Assembly (NCBI GenBank): GCA_016197345.1
Contig: JACPVY010000629.1
Location: forward strand, 1-5,871
DNA length: 5,871 nt
Direction: 5' to 3'
Source: Burkholderiales bacterium
GTDB taxonomy: Bacteria > Pseudomonadota > Gammaproteobacteria > Burkholderiales > Burkholderiaceae_D
Shown here: positions 1 through 5,871 of the stretch, piece after piece
How positions within the stretch are numbered: the stretch's first letter is position 1
Layout of the letters: every line of letters starts with the position of its first letter
Made by a program: the position numbers and the translations under genes
The notes under the pieces: generated by a model
What the model was told of the DNA's origin: nothing
What the model saw: the letters and a program-made list of their open reading frames with translations, nothing else
Database searches by the model: none

Positions 1-1
1 C

Positions 2-469
2 GTCGATAATTTCCACTTTGTGCGTGTGACGGCAACCGGTCAACCACATTACATTATGTCTGGCAAAAATCTGGTGCATAGACCCGTGACAGACCGCTCT
101 GACATCGTACAAGCGCAATTGCTCAATTTTTATGCAGAACAAGCGCCACTGACCATCAATGCGAATCAAGCACAGCTCGATCACAAAGAAAACACGGTAG
201 AGCTTTCCGGCAATGTGTTGGTGGTGCGGGCCGATAGCCCGGTCGCGCAAGGCTGGACGATGAAGACCGAGGCCATGACTTTACTGCCAGATGAAGATAG
301 GATGCAAACCAAGGCTGCGGTGGAAATCGTCAATGGTCGTACTGTCACCCAAGCGTTGGGAATGGAAATCGATAACACCACTGGCAGCCTGAAATTAGCG
401 CAGCAGGTGCATGGCATTTTCCAGCCACCGCCAGCCACTGCAACGCCTAGCAAAGCGAAGAAGAAATGA
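2..469 (+). CDS. lptC: LptC, LPS export system protein (5' truncated by window edge)
   Basis: This is the periplasmic part of LptC, the bitopic inner-membrane protein that receives lipopolysaccharide from the LptB2FG transporter and passes it to LptA. The reading frame is open from the first full codon at position 2, giving 155 visible residues that begin VDNFHFVRVT; the GTG at 20 is an internal valine codon, not the start. The N-terminal membrane anchor, expected in the missing ~40-50 residues, is outside the window. Visible family traits are the alternating beta-strand pattern of the LptA/LptC jellyroll fold, with the 'ANQAQLDHKENTVELSGNV' stretch (fragment residues ~54-72), and a Pro/Ala/Lys-rich tail ending KAKKK. 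The stop overlaps the lptA start (ATGA, 466-469), so translation of the two is probably coupled. Identity rests on fold-like sequence and on position directly before lptA-lptB. LptC is weakly conserved, but context makes the call firm. Confidence 0.9.
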   Translation, partial: VDNFHFVRVTATGQPHYIMSGKNLVHRPVTDRSDIVQAQLLNFYAEQAPLTINANQAQLDHKENTVELSGNVLVVRADSPVAQGWTMKTEAMTLLPDEDRMQTKAAVEIVNGRTVTQALGMEIDNTTGSLKLAQQVHGIFQPPPATATPSKAKKK

Positions 470-1050
470 AGACGCTAAGCCACCTCTTCTGCGGCATGCT
501 GCTGTTGCTATGCGCGGCCAAGCCAGCGCTAGCGGAACGCGCCGATAGCAAAAAGCCGCTCGACGTTAAAGCTGAACAAATGGCGTATGACGATGCCAAA
601 CAAGTCAGCACTTTTACCGGCAATGTGGTGATGGCGCGTGGCACGCTATTGCTCAAAGCAGGTTCGGTCAAGCTGACGCAAGATGCCGCTGGCTATCAAT
701 TTGCTTCGTTAGCAGCTGGTGGCAATAGCCCTGCCAGCTTTCGCCAAAAGCGCGATGGCGGTGATTTTTGGGTGGAAGGTCGGGCCGATAGAATTGAATA
801 CGACGGCAAAACCGAACTCGTCAAATTTTATTCTCGCGCACGCTTAACCCGCTTAGAGGGACACCTCATCAAAGATGAAATCACAGGTGAAGTGATCACC
901 TATGATAGCCGTAATGAAGTATTTTCGGTCGAGACGAATCACTCCAACGCTAACAATGGCGATAAAGGTGAGAAGAGTGATAGCGCTAGCGCGCAAAAAG
1001 GAAAGCGCGTCACGACCGTGATACAGCCCAGAGTTCAGGATAAGCAATGA
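466..1050 (+). CDS. lptA: LptA, periplasmic LPS bridge protein
   Basis: LptA polymerises head to tail through its beta-jellyroll domain to form the periplasmic bridge that carries LPS from LptC to LptD. The 194-residue product starts with a classic Sec signal peptide: MK, a hydrophobic core at residues ~7-18 ([12 protein letters not shown]) and an ALA cleavage motif at 21-23, giving a mature start near E24. The OstA/LptA domain spans about residues 31-157, opening [13 protein letters not shown], with '[11 protein letters not shown]' as the first repeat of the fold and '[14 protein letters not shown]' near its end. The tail (158-194) is polar and Ser/Lys/Asn-rich, closing with VTTVIQPR, a C-terminal motif I recall from betaproteobacterial LptA. 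E. coli LptA is 185 residues, so length is normal. The ATG overlaps the lptC stop and its own stop overlaps the lptB start (ATGA, 1047-1050). The ribosome site is only a weak purine run (GAAGAAG, 457-463), which fits coupled translation from lptC. Confidence 0.95.
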   Translation: MKTLSHLFCGMLLLLCAAKPALAERADSKKPLDVKAEQMAYDDAKQVSTFTGNVVMARGTLLLKAGSVKLTQDAAGYQFASLAAGGNSPASFRQKRDGGDFWVEGRADRIEYDGKTELVKFYSRARLTRLEGHLIKDEITGEVITYDSRNEVFSVETNHSNANNGDKGEKSDSASAQKGKRVTTVIQPRVQDKQ

Positions 1051-1805
1051 CAACATCTTCCCCGCATAACAGCACGCTACAAGTGCGTGGTTTGCAAAAA
1101 TCTTATGGCAAACGGCAAGTGGTGCGCGATGTCGCGCTGCAAGTCGGTAGCGGCGAGGTGGTTGGTTTGCTCGGCCCTAACGGTGCAGGCAAAACCACTT
1201 CGTTTTATATGATCGTTGGCCTCGTGCCTTCCGACGCTGGCACGATCGATTTGGATGGCACCGACATTTCCCATTTGCCGATACATCGGCGCGCGGTGCT
1301 CGGTCTATCTTACCTGCCGCAAGAAGCCTCGGTATTTCGCAAGTTGACGGTAGAAGATAATATCCGCGCCGTTTTAGAATTACAGCGCGTCGATGGTAAG
1401 CCTTTGAAAAAAGAGGCGTTGGAGCAAAGGCTGGATCAATTGCTATTTGATTTGCAAATTGAACGCCTGCGCGAAAATCCAGCGATGTCACTTTCGGGCG
1501 GCGAGCGGCGACGGGTAGAAATTGCGCGTGCGCTCGCAACCAATCCACGCTTTGTGTTACTCGATGAACCGTTTGCGGGGGTCGATCCGATTGCCGTGAT
1601 TGAAATCCAGCGCATTGTGCGCTTCTTGAAAGAGCGTGGCATTGGCGTTTTGATTACTGACCACAATGTGCGTGAAACGCTAGGCATCTGTGATCGCGCT
1701 TATATCATCAATCAAGGCGCGGTGCTAGCCAGTGGCCAACCTGACGATATTATTGCCAATGAGTCCGTGCGCCGGGTTTATCTCGGTGAACATTTCCGTA
1801 TGTAA
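1047..1805 (+). CDS. lptB: LptB, ATPase of the LPS export ABC transporter
   Basis: LptB is the cytoplasmic nucleotide-binding subunit; its dimer drives LptF/LptG to extract LPS from the inner membrane. All ABC-ATPase motifs are intact in 252 residues: Walker A GPNGAGKT at 43-50 (K49), the Q-loop at Q92 in [17 protein letters not shown], signature LSGGERRR at 149-156, Walker B FVLLDEP at 169-175 with D173 and catalytic E174, and switch histidine H206 in [11 protein letters not shown]. The sequence [12 protein letters not shown] and the ending VYLGEHFRM are characteristic of LptB rather than of other small ABC ATPases. E. coli LptB is 241 residues; the extra ~10 are a polar N-terminal lead (TTSSPHNST). 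The start is supported by AGGA at 1037-1040, six bases upstream, and by the ATGA overlap with lptA. No membrane subunit is encoded here; lptF and lptG are normally elsewhere on the chromosome. Confidence 0.98.
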   Translation: MTTSSPHNSTLQVRGLQKSYGKRQVVRDVALQVGSGEVVGLLGPNGAGKTTSFYMIVGLVPSDAGTIDLDGTDISHLPIHRRAVLGLSYLPQEASVFRKLTVEDNIRAVLELQRVDGKPLKKEALEQRLDQLLFDLQIERLRENPAMSLSGGERRRVEIARALATNPRFVLLDEPFAGVDPIAVIEIQRIVRFLKERGIGVLITDHNVRETLGICDRAYIINQGAVLASGQPDDIIANESVRRVYLGEHFRM

Positions 1806-1816
1806 AGACTAGTCTT
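1805..1816. repeat. Perfect 12-bp palindrome AAGACTAGTCTT in the lptB-rpoN gap
   Basis: AAGACT is followed at once by its reverse complement AGTCTT, beginning at the last base of the lptB stop codon. With no loop, it is a poor RNA hairpin (at best 4 bp around a 4-base loop), and no T-run follows, so it is not an intrinsic terminator. It could be a dimeric protein-binding site or chance. It occupies nearly half of the 28-base gap before rpoN. Confidence 0.4.
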
Positions 1817-1833
1817 CATTAGCGTAGCGAGCC

Positions 1834-3351
1834 ATGAAACAATCCCTGCAACTGCGCACATCGCAACATCTGGCGCTGACGCCACAATTACAGCAATCGA
1901 TCCGTTTGCTGCAACTGTCGACGCTAGAACTACAACAAGAATTAGCGCAATTACTGTCTGAAAATCCTATGCTAGAACGCACCGACGATCCGCTCGATCA
2001 TTCGGTGCGTTTATTGGCCGATGGTGCCATTAGCACTAGCAATAGCCAGCTAGAAGGCATGCCTTCTGAGATGCCCATCAGCGACGCCCAAGCACCTGCC
2101 GAAAATAGCGGCGACGCGGCGACAAGCGATGCCGATTCCAGTTTTGAAGGCAGCAATAGCACGGCGGAAAGTGATAGCGGCGACAGTGGCGATAGCGATT
2201 GGAGCTTTGATGATGTGGCGCGCAATGCTTCGCCAGATGATGAAGAAAGTCGGCCGCAATTAGAAGCGTCTGGCGAATCGCTACGTGACTTTTTGCTGCA
2301 GCAAATGCGCGTCACAGTGAGCAATCAACGCGACCGTGCTATAGTCGAATTGATGATTGAGAGCTTGGACGAAAACGGCTATTTGGAAGACAGTTTGGAA
2401 GAGCTGCATAGCCGTCTTCCTGAAGAGCTTGAAATTGAAATCGAAGAATTGCAAATGGCGTTGAAGCTATTGCAAAGCTTTGAACCAGCGGGCGTTGGCG
2501 CGCGCGATTTATCCGAATGCCTAGCACTGCAAATCCGTCAATTGCCGAAAATCGCGATGGTGACACGACGTCACGCTTTACAAATCGTCGAACAACATTT
2601 GCAGCTTTTTGCAGCACGTGATTTCACGCGATTACGCAAAGCAATGGATTGTGATGACGAAGATTTGCGTGAAGCGCAAGACGTCATTCGGATGTGCAAA
2701 CCACACCCCGGCGCGGCATTTGGTGGTGGTAAAAGTGATTACGTTGTGCCTGACGTTATCGTCAAAAAGCATAAGGGTAATTGGCAAGTGAGTTTGAATC
2801 AGGAAGTGATGCCCAAACTACGCGTAAATGCAATGTATGCCTCTATCCTCAAACAAAATAAAGGCGATGGTTCGCTCGGCAATCAATTGCAGGAAGCGAA
2901 ATGGTTAATCAAAAATATGCGTCAGCGTTACGATACGATATTGCGCGTTGCACAAGCCATCGTCGAACGTCAAAGAAATTTCTTCGCACATGGCGCAGTT
3001 GCGATGCGGCCCCTTGTGTTACGCGAAATTGCTGATACACTAGGATTACACGAGAGTACAATTTCACGTGTAACGACGCAAAAATTCATGCTGACCCCAC
3101 ACGGCATGTTTGAGTTGAAATACTTCTTTGGCAGCCATGTCGCTACGGATGCAGGTGGGGAGGCTTCCTCGACAGCGATACGCGCACTAATCAAGCAACT
3201 GATAGGAGCAGAAGATCCCAAGAGTCCCCTTTCTGACAGCAAACTGGCAGACATGTTGGGCGAACAGGGTATGGTCATCGCAAGACGTACCATCGCAAAG
3301 TATCGCGAAGCCCTGAAGATCCCAGCAGTGGCGCTGCGTAAGTCATTATAA
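1834..3351 (+). CDS. rpoN: RpoN, RNA polymerase sigma-54 factor
   Basis: Sigma-54 directs RNA polymerase to -24/-12 promoters, which open only with an AAA+ activator. The 505-residue protein has all regions in order. Region I (1-~50) is the Gln/Leu-rich activator-responsive segment, [21 protein letters not shown] through LSENPMLE. Region II (~51-146) is an acidic Ser/Asp/Gly-rich linker. Region III (~148 on) starts [11 protein letters not shown] and carries the core-binding domain, with [15 protein letters not shown] at 216-230. A helix-turn-helix lies at ~396-417 ([22 protein letters not shown]). The RpoN box [10 protein letters not shown], which reads the -24 element, is at 483-492; the usual form has V where I487 stands. 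E. coli RpoN is 477 residues, and the extra length is mainly in region II. The start matches the family N-terminus exactly, although no clear Shine-Dalgarno precedes it (only GCGAG near 1827-1831). It lies 28 bases after lptB, so it is probably co-transcribed with the lpt genes. Confidence 0.98.
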   Translation: MKQSLQLRTSQHLALTPQLQQSIRLLQLSTLELQQELAQLLSENPMLERTDDPLDHSVRLLADGAISTSNSQLEGMPSEMPISDAQAPAENSGDAATSDADSSFEGSNSTAESDSGDSGDSDWSFDDVARNASPDDEESRPQLEASGESLRDFLLQQMRVTVSNQRDRAIVELMIESLDENGYLEDSLEELHSRLPEELEIEIEELQMALKLLQSFEPAGVGARDLSECLALQIRQLPKIAMVTRRHALQIVEQHLQLFAARDFTRLRKAMDCDDEDLREAQDVIRMCKPHPGAAFGGGKSDYVVPDVIVKKHKGNWQVSLNQEVMPKLRVNAMYASILKQNKGDGSLGNQLQEAKWLIKNMRQRYDTILRVAQAIVERQRNFFAHGAVAMRPLVLREIADTLGLHESTISRVTTQKFMLTPHGMFELKYFFGSHVATDAGGEASSTAIRALIKQLIGAEDPKSPLSDSKLADMLGEQGMVIARRTIAKYREALKIPAVALRKSL

Positions 3352-3371
3352 GTTTTGCGTGCAGTTTTTCT

Positions 3372-3381
3372 GTTAGCTAAC
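3372..3381. repeat. 10-bp palindrome GTTAGCTAAC in the rpoN-hpf gap
   Basis: The gap 3352-3447 is the longest non-coding stretch inside the lpt-rpoN-hpf block. It holds this perfect palindrome, and the half AGCTAAC recurs at 3423-3429, 48 bases downstream. A TTGAAA at 3393-3398 could be a -35 element, but no good -10 lies 16-18 bases further on. I see no -24/-12 sigma-54 site. Whether hpf has its own promoter here cannot be decided by eye. Confidence 0.35.
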
Positions 3382-3437
3382 GTGACCAGCCCTTGAAAAT
3401 TAACCGCTGTGCTCACATCTCCAGCTAACATCACCAT

Positions 3438-3442
3438 AGGAG
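3438..3442 (+). promoter_or_regulatory. Shine-Dalgarno AGGAG that fixes the hpf start
   Basis: AGGAG sits five bases before the ATG at 3448. An in-frame GTG at 3409 would add 13 residues but has no ribosome site of its own, and those residues do not fit the family N-terminus. The start at 3448 gives MNLTISGHH, which is typical of Hpf. Confidence 0.9.
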
Positions 3443-3447
3443 TGTGT

Positions 3448-3801
3448 ATGAACCTCACCATCAGTGGACATCATCTGGAAGTGACCCCCGCCATCCGTGC
3501 CTTCGTCGAAAATAAACTTGAACGCATTAATCGCCACTTTGATCAAGTGATCGATATTGCAGTCATTCTGAGCGTCGATAATTTAACTGAAAAATCGAAA
3601 CGTCAAAAAGCCGAAGTGACGCTACGTGTTAGCGGCAAGTCCATTTATGTAGAAAGTGTGTCAGAAGATTTGTATGCAGCCATTGATAGCTTGCTCGACA
3701 AACTCGACCGTCAGGTTCTGAAGTACAAAACCAAGGTGCAAGATCACAATCACGCTTCAATTAAACACATCCCGGATAGCTCCGAAGCGGCTGCCGCATG
3801 A
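3448..3801 (+). CDS. hpf: Hpf/RaiA-type ribosome hibernation promoting factor
   Basis: Hpf binds the 30S decoding region of idle ribosomes in stationary phase, blocks translation and favours hibernating 100S dimers. The 117-residue protein has the S30AE/sigma-54 modulation fold: [32 protein letters not shown] (beta1-helix1), central strands at ~35-69 ([27 protein letters not shown]), then helix 2 [24 protein letters not shown] (73-96). Basic residues such as K23, R26, R29, K85, R88, K92 and K94 suit rRNA binding. A short tail (97-117) ends in EAAAA. It is longer than E. coli Hpf (95 residues) but lacks the second dimerisation domain of long-form Hpf (~180-200 residues), so it is the short type. 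Position after rpoN is the classic location; the old name 'sigma-54 modulation protein' comes from this neighbourhood. A strong terminator follows, so hpf is the last gene of the block. Confidence 0.96.
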   Translation: MNLTISGHHLEVTPAIRAFVENKLERINRHFDQVIDIAVILSVDNLTEKSKRQKAEVTLRVSGKSIYVESVSEDLYAAIDSLLDKLDRQVLKYKTKVQDHNHASIKHIPDSSEAAAA

Positions 3802-3835
3802 TGCGGTGTTTGTGACTAAACCCATTTGTTCAACC

Positions 3836-3864
3836 AAGGGCGCTGTTAGCGCCCTTTTTGTTTT
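3836..3864 (+). terminator. Rho-independent terminator after hpf
   Basis: A perfect 9-bp stem, AAGGGCGCT (3836-3844) with AGCGCCCTT (3848-3856), closes a GTT loop and runs into TTTTTGTTTT (3855-3864). The GC-rich stem and long T-run make this a strong terminator on the + strand, 35 bases after the hpf stop. It ends the lptC-lptA-lptB-rpoN-hpf transcript. Confidence 0.93.
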
Positions 3865-3909
3865 GCCTGCATTTTTCTGCTTTATAGCTTATATAGCGTT
3901 TGCCAGATG

Positions 3910-3915
3910 TAGAAT
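3910..3915 (+). promoter_or_regulatory. Possible -10 element (TAGAAT) for the acyl-CoA hydrolase gene
   Basis: A new promoter is expected between the hpf terminator and the ATG at 3946. TAGAAT differs from TATAAT by one base and would start transcription about 24 bases before the ATG. The matching -35 is poor (GCTTAT at 3887-3892 with a 17-base spacer). The AT-rich stretch TTTATAGCTTATATAG (3881-3896) offers other -10 candidates. The choice is a guess. Confidence 0.3.
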
Positions 3916-3945
3916 AAGTGCTTCCTCATTTTCCCCATTTCCGCC

Positions 3946-5037
3946 ATGTCTGAGTTTGTCCAATCCGAAGTCCGTGGCCGCATCGGCTGCATTACCTTAG
4001 ACCGCCCGAAAGCCTTGAATTCGCTCTCGCTCGCGATGGTGCGTGCCCTACATGCACAATTGCAAGCATGGCGCGATGAAGTGAATATCGCAGCCGTTTT
4101 GATCAAGAGCAGCAGCGAAAAAGGCTATTGCGCTGGCGGTGATATTCGTTTTTTCTACGATGCAGGCCGCGCCACACCAACCGGCGGCAGTGCTTTGCTA
4201 GAAGATTTTTTCACCGAAGAATATGCGCTGAATCACCTGATTCATTTTTATCCGAAACCCTATATCGCACTACTCGATGGTGTGGTGATGGGTGGCGGCA
4301 TGGGCATTGCGCAAGCAGGGCCACAAGCGCGCATGCGCGTCGTCACCGAGCGCACGCGAATGGCAATGCCCGAGGTGAATATTGGCTTGTTTCCTGATGT
4401 CGGTGGTAGCTATTTCCTGTCCCACTTAGCCGGGGAATTTGGCGCGTATTTAGGTCTATCTGGCGAGACAATTTCTGCGGCTGATGCAATTCATGTGCAA
4501 CTGGCGGATGTATTTGTACCGGGCGCGGAATTGCCAGCATTAGTCGAAGCAATTTGCCATAGCGAAGCATCAGATTTACGCGAAACGGTACGCCAATTTG
4601 CTGCACCATTTGCGGCCCAAGCGGATGCAGCTAGCAGCCGCTTAGCGCAAAATGAAGCACTGATTCAACGCCATTTTGCGCACGATGATGTGGCAGCAAT
4701 ATGCCGCAGTTTAGAAAGCGATGCTGATAGTTTTGCGCAGAAAACGCTGGCGGCAATGCAAAAGCGTTCGCCGTTGATGATGTGTGTCACCTTAGCGCAA
4801 TTACGACGCGGCAAAGCGATGAGTGTCGCGCAATGCCTGCGCATGGAACGCACGCTAGTGCGGCATAATTTTACGCATGGTGAGGTGCTAGAAGGAGTAC
4901 GCGCTTTGGTGATTGATAAAGACAATGCACCTGTCTGGAATCCACCTACGCTAGCGCAAGTCACAACAGAAATGGTGGAAAGTTTTTTTGCGCCAGTCTG
5001 GCCTGATTACGCCCATCCTTTAGCGGCATTAGCGTAA
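3946..5037 (+). CDS. 3-hydroxyisobutyryl-CoA hydrolase-type enoyl-CoA hydratase/isomerase family protein
   Basis: This is a crotonase-superfamily protein whose closest match by motif is 3-hydroxyisobutyryl-CoA hydrolase, a cytoplasmic thioesterase that releases 3-hydroxyisobutyrate in valine breakdown. The 363-residue length fits that family (~350-380) and exceeds plain enoyl-CoA hydratases (~260). Visible motifs are ITLDRPKALNSLS (16-28), the oxyanion-hole segments YCAGGDIRFFYDAG (61-74) and GVVMGGGMGI (112-121), and MPEVNIGLFPDVGGSYFL (141-158). E143 and D151 have the same eight-residue spacing as the catalytic Glu/Asp pair I recall for the human enzyme; the GLFPDVGG block is the best discriminator from true hydratases. 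The C-terminal ECH_2-type extension (~230-350) includes SPLMMCVTLAQLRRG. No Shine-Dalgarno precedes the ATG; the leader from ~3921 is pyrimidine-rich. The gene is transcriptionally isolated by the terminator upstream, and no other valine-pathway gene is adjacent, so the exact acyl-CoA substrate is not established. Confidence 0.87.
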   Translation: MSEFVQSEVRGRIGCITLDRPKALNSLSLAMVRALHAQLQAWRDEVNIAAVLIKSSSEKGYCAGGDIRFFYDAGRATPTGGSALLEDFFTEEYALNHLIHFYPKPYIALLDGVVMGGGMGIAQAGPQARMRVVTERTRMAMPEVNIGLFPDVGGSYFLSHLAGEFGAYLGLSGETISAADAIHVQLADVFVPGAELPALVEAICHSEASDLRETVRQFAAPFAAQADAASSRLAQNEALIQRHFAHDDVAAICRSLESDADSFAQKTLAAMQKRSPLMMCVTLAQLRRGKAMSVAQCLRMERTLVRHNFTHGEVLEGVRALVIDKDNAPVWNPPTLAQVTTEMVESFFAPVWPDYAHPLAALA

Positions 5038-5053
5038 GGCATTTGATTTTCAA

Positions 5054-5102
5054 CGCATGCTATTGGTGGTGTTGGCTGCGAATACATCGCCAATAGCGTG
5101 CG
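5054..5102. terminator. Long imperfect hairpin between convergent genes, candidate terminator
   Basis: CGCATGCTATTGG (5054-5066) pairs with CCAATAGCGTGCG (5090-5102) over 13 bp with a single T-G wobble, around a loop of about 23 bases. It starts 16 bases after the acyl-CoA hydrolase stop and ends 28 bases from the end of the dGTPase gene. On the + strand it is followed by the T-rich CTTTACTTCT, a mediocre U-tract; on the - strand it is followed by TTGAAAATC, which is poor. It may help end both transcripts or protect 3' ends. The stem is clear, the function is not. Confidence 0.5.
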
Positions 5103-5116
5103 CTTTACTTCTCAGC

Positions 5117-5139
5117 TTTACATCTCCGTTTTACATCTC
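5117..5139. repeat. Direct repeat of TTTACATCTC, 13-base period, covering the dGTPase stop
   Basis: TTTACATCTC occurs at 5117-5126 and again at 5130-5139, separated by CGT. Read on the - strand, GAGATGTAAA includes the last Met codon and the TAA stop of the dGTPase gene and is repeated three bases later. It looks like a small tandem duplication of the gene end that leaves the reading frame unaffected. Confidence 0.5.
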
Positions 5140-5871
5140 TTCTATCGCAAATAAACGCCGATGTTCGCGCATCGCAAAACGATCCGTCATACCGGCGATG
5201 TAATCGGCGATTTGCCGCGCTTGCAAGGCCACTGGCGCCCCACGTTCCAGTTGATAAGAGCTTGGCAGCAAGCCTGGCTCAGCAAGGAAAGCAGCAAACA
5301 TTTCATTGATAATGCGGCGCGCTTTACTCGTCATGCGATTGACTTGATAGTGCCGATATAAATTCGCGTGCAAGAATTGTTTCAGTTCGCGTGCTTGCGC
5401 ACGTAGCGGCTCTGAAAACCGAATCAATTGCGGGCTAGCTCGCACTTCATCCACACTTTGTGGATTCGCTTCTTCAATCGCGGCTTGTGACGCTTGAATC
5501 AGATCGACGATCAAGGCATTGATGATACGGCGCAAGGTTTCATAGATCGCGCGCCGACCACCTAGGCCCGGCCAAGTTTGCTCCACTTCGCGCCGATACA
5601 CGGCAAATAAGCGCACTTCTTCCAACTGCTCAATGCTGACCAAACCTGAGCGCAAACCATCATCGACGTCGTGATTATTGTAGGCAATTTCGTCCGCCAA
5701 ATTGGTCAATTGCGCTTCCAAACTTGGCTGTTTATTCTGCAAAAAACGATGTCCTAATTCACCTAATTCGCGCGCATTCGCTGCGGAACAATGCTTCAAA
5801 ATTCCTTCGCGCGTTTCAAACATCAGGTTTAAACCATCGATCTGCGCATAGTGCTGCTCTAGGCTATCGAC
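5131..5871 (-). CDS. dgt: dGTPase-like HD-domain triphosphohydrolase (5' truncated by window edge)
   Basis: The dGTPase family hydrolyses dNTPs to the deoxynucleoside and triphosphate and helps balance nucleotide pools. Only the C-terminal 246 residues lie in the window; the frame continues past 5871 (visible start VDSLEQHYAQIDGLNLMFETREGILKH), so the ATG at 5823 is internal. The family is ~370-400 residues, so roughly 130-150 are missing, including the H and HD metal ligands. Visible family motifs are DGLNLMFETREGILKH (fragment residues ~12-27) and LTNLADEIAYNNHDVDDGLRSG (~55-76). The Asp of ADEIAY (codon 5692-5694) is the expected last metal ligand of the HD domain. The C-terminal helical part carries YETLRRIINALI and ANLYRHYQVNRMTSKARRIINEMF, also typical. 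The gene ends LFAIEEM and converges on the acyl-CoA hydrolase gene with a 93-base gap. The shorter 'dGTPase-like protein' annotation is as likely as a strict dGTPase, since specificity cannot be read from this part. Confidence 0.92.
   Translation of the reverse strand, partial: VDSLEQHYAQIDGLNLMFETREGILKHCSAANARELGELGHRFLQNKQPSLEAQLTNLADEIAYNNHDVDDGLRSGLVSIEQLEEVRLFAVYRREVEQTWPGLGGRRAIYETLRRIINALIVDLIQASQAAIEEANPQSVDEVRASPQLIRFSEPLRAQARELKQFLHANLYRHYQVNRMTSKARRIINEMFAAFLAEPGLLPSSYQLERGAPVALQARQIADYIAGMTDRFAMREHRRLFAIEEM

Noticed and set aside
20..469. lptC starting at the GTG at position 20
   Set aside because: The frame is open to the window edge with LptC-like residues before it, and a start there would remove the membrane anchor; the gene is truncated by the window.
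1177..1548. 123-codon open frame on the - strand inside lptB
   Set aside because: It lies wholly antisense to a complete, motif-intact lptB, and its product shows no recognisable domain or ribosome site.
3409..3447. An N-terminal extension of Hpf from an upstream GTG
   Set aside because: AGGAG at 3438-3442 is correctly spaced only for the ATG at 3448, and the family N-terminus begins MNLTISG.
2970..3461. 163-codon open frame on the - strand over the rpoN 3' end and gap
   Set aside because: It is antisense to the conserved HTH and RpoN box of sigma-54 and its translation resembles no protein family I know.
3794..3806. Inverted repeat CCGCAT-G-ATGCGG over the hpf stop codon
   Set aside because: It forms at best a 4-bp stem around a 5-base loop and lacks a T-run; the real terminator is 30 bases further on.
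3806..4000. Small + strand frame between hpf and the hydrolase gene, with a hydrophobic middle
   Set aside because: It runs through the hpf terminator and into the hydrolase gene in another frame, with no ribosome site; the hydrophobic residues come from T-rich non-coding DNA.
5161..5361. 66-codon + strand frame opposite the dGTPase gene
   Set aside because: It is antisense to conserved C-terminal dGTPase helices and has no supporting signal.
1..5871. Mobile elements, CRISPR arrays, tRNA or rRNA genes
   Set aside because: No transposase or integrase motif, no regularly spaced repeats and no tRNA-like cloverleaf were seen on either strand; composition is even across the window.

Overview
The window looks like chromosomal core sequence from a betaproteobacterium. 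The LPS-export genes run directly into rpoN and hpf, as in many Proteobacteria. The protein sequences and a base composition near half G+C suggest Burkholderiales, perhaps an Oxalobacteraceae member such as Undibacterium. The family placement is an inference; no search was run.

Layout. Positions 2-469 hold the 3' part of lptC (start outside the window). It is followed by lptA (466-1050) and lptB (1047-1805), joined by two ATGA stop/start overlaps. After 28 bases comes rpoN (1834-3351, sigma-54), then a 96-base gap and hpf (3448-3801, ribosome hibernation factor). A strong intrinsic terminator at 3836-3864 closes this block. A separate + strand gene (3946-5037) encodes a crotonase-fold acyl-CoA hydrolase of the 3-hydroxyisobutyryl-CoA hydrolase type. 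On the - strand, converging on it, is the 3' part of a dGTPase-like HD-domain gene (5131-5871, start outside the window). The 93-base convergent gap contains a long imperfect hairpin and a small tandem duplication that covers the dGTPase stop codon.

How the genes work together. LptC, LptA and LptB belong to the machine that moves lipopolysaccharide from the inner to the outer membrane: LptB is the cytoplasmic ATPase, LptC the inner-membrane anchor of the bridge, and LptA the periplasmic bridge. RpoN directs transcription of activator-dependent (often nitrogen-related) promoters, and Hpf acts on stationary-phase ribosomes; both are co-located with lpt genes by conserved synteny rather than shared biochemistry. 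The acyl-CoA hydrolase and the dGTPase are independent metabolic genes.

The window is mostly ordinary and I found no convincing new system. The points most worth a second look are the end of the rpoN block right after hpf, where ptsN and hprK commonly follow in relatives, and the structured convergent gap at 5038-5130.
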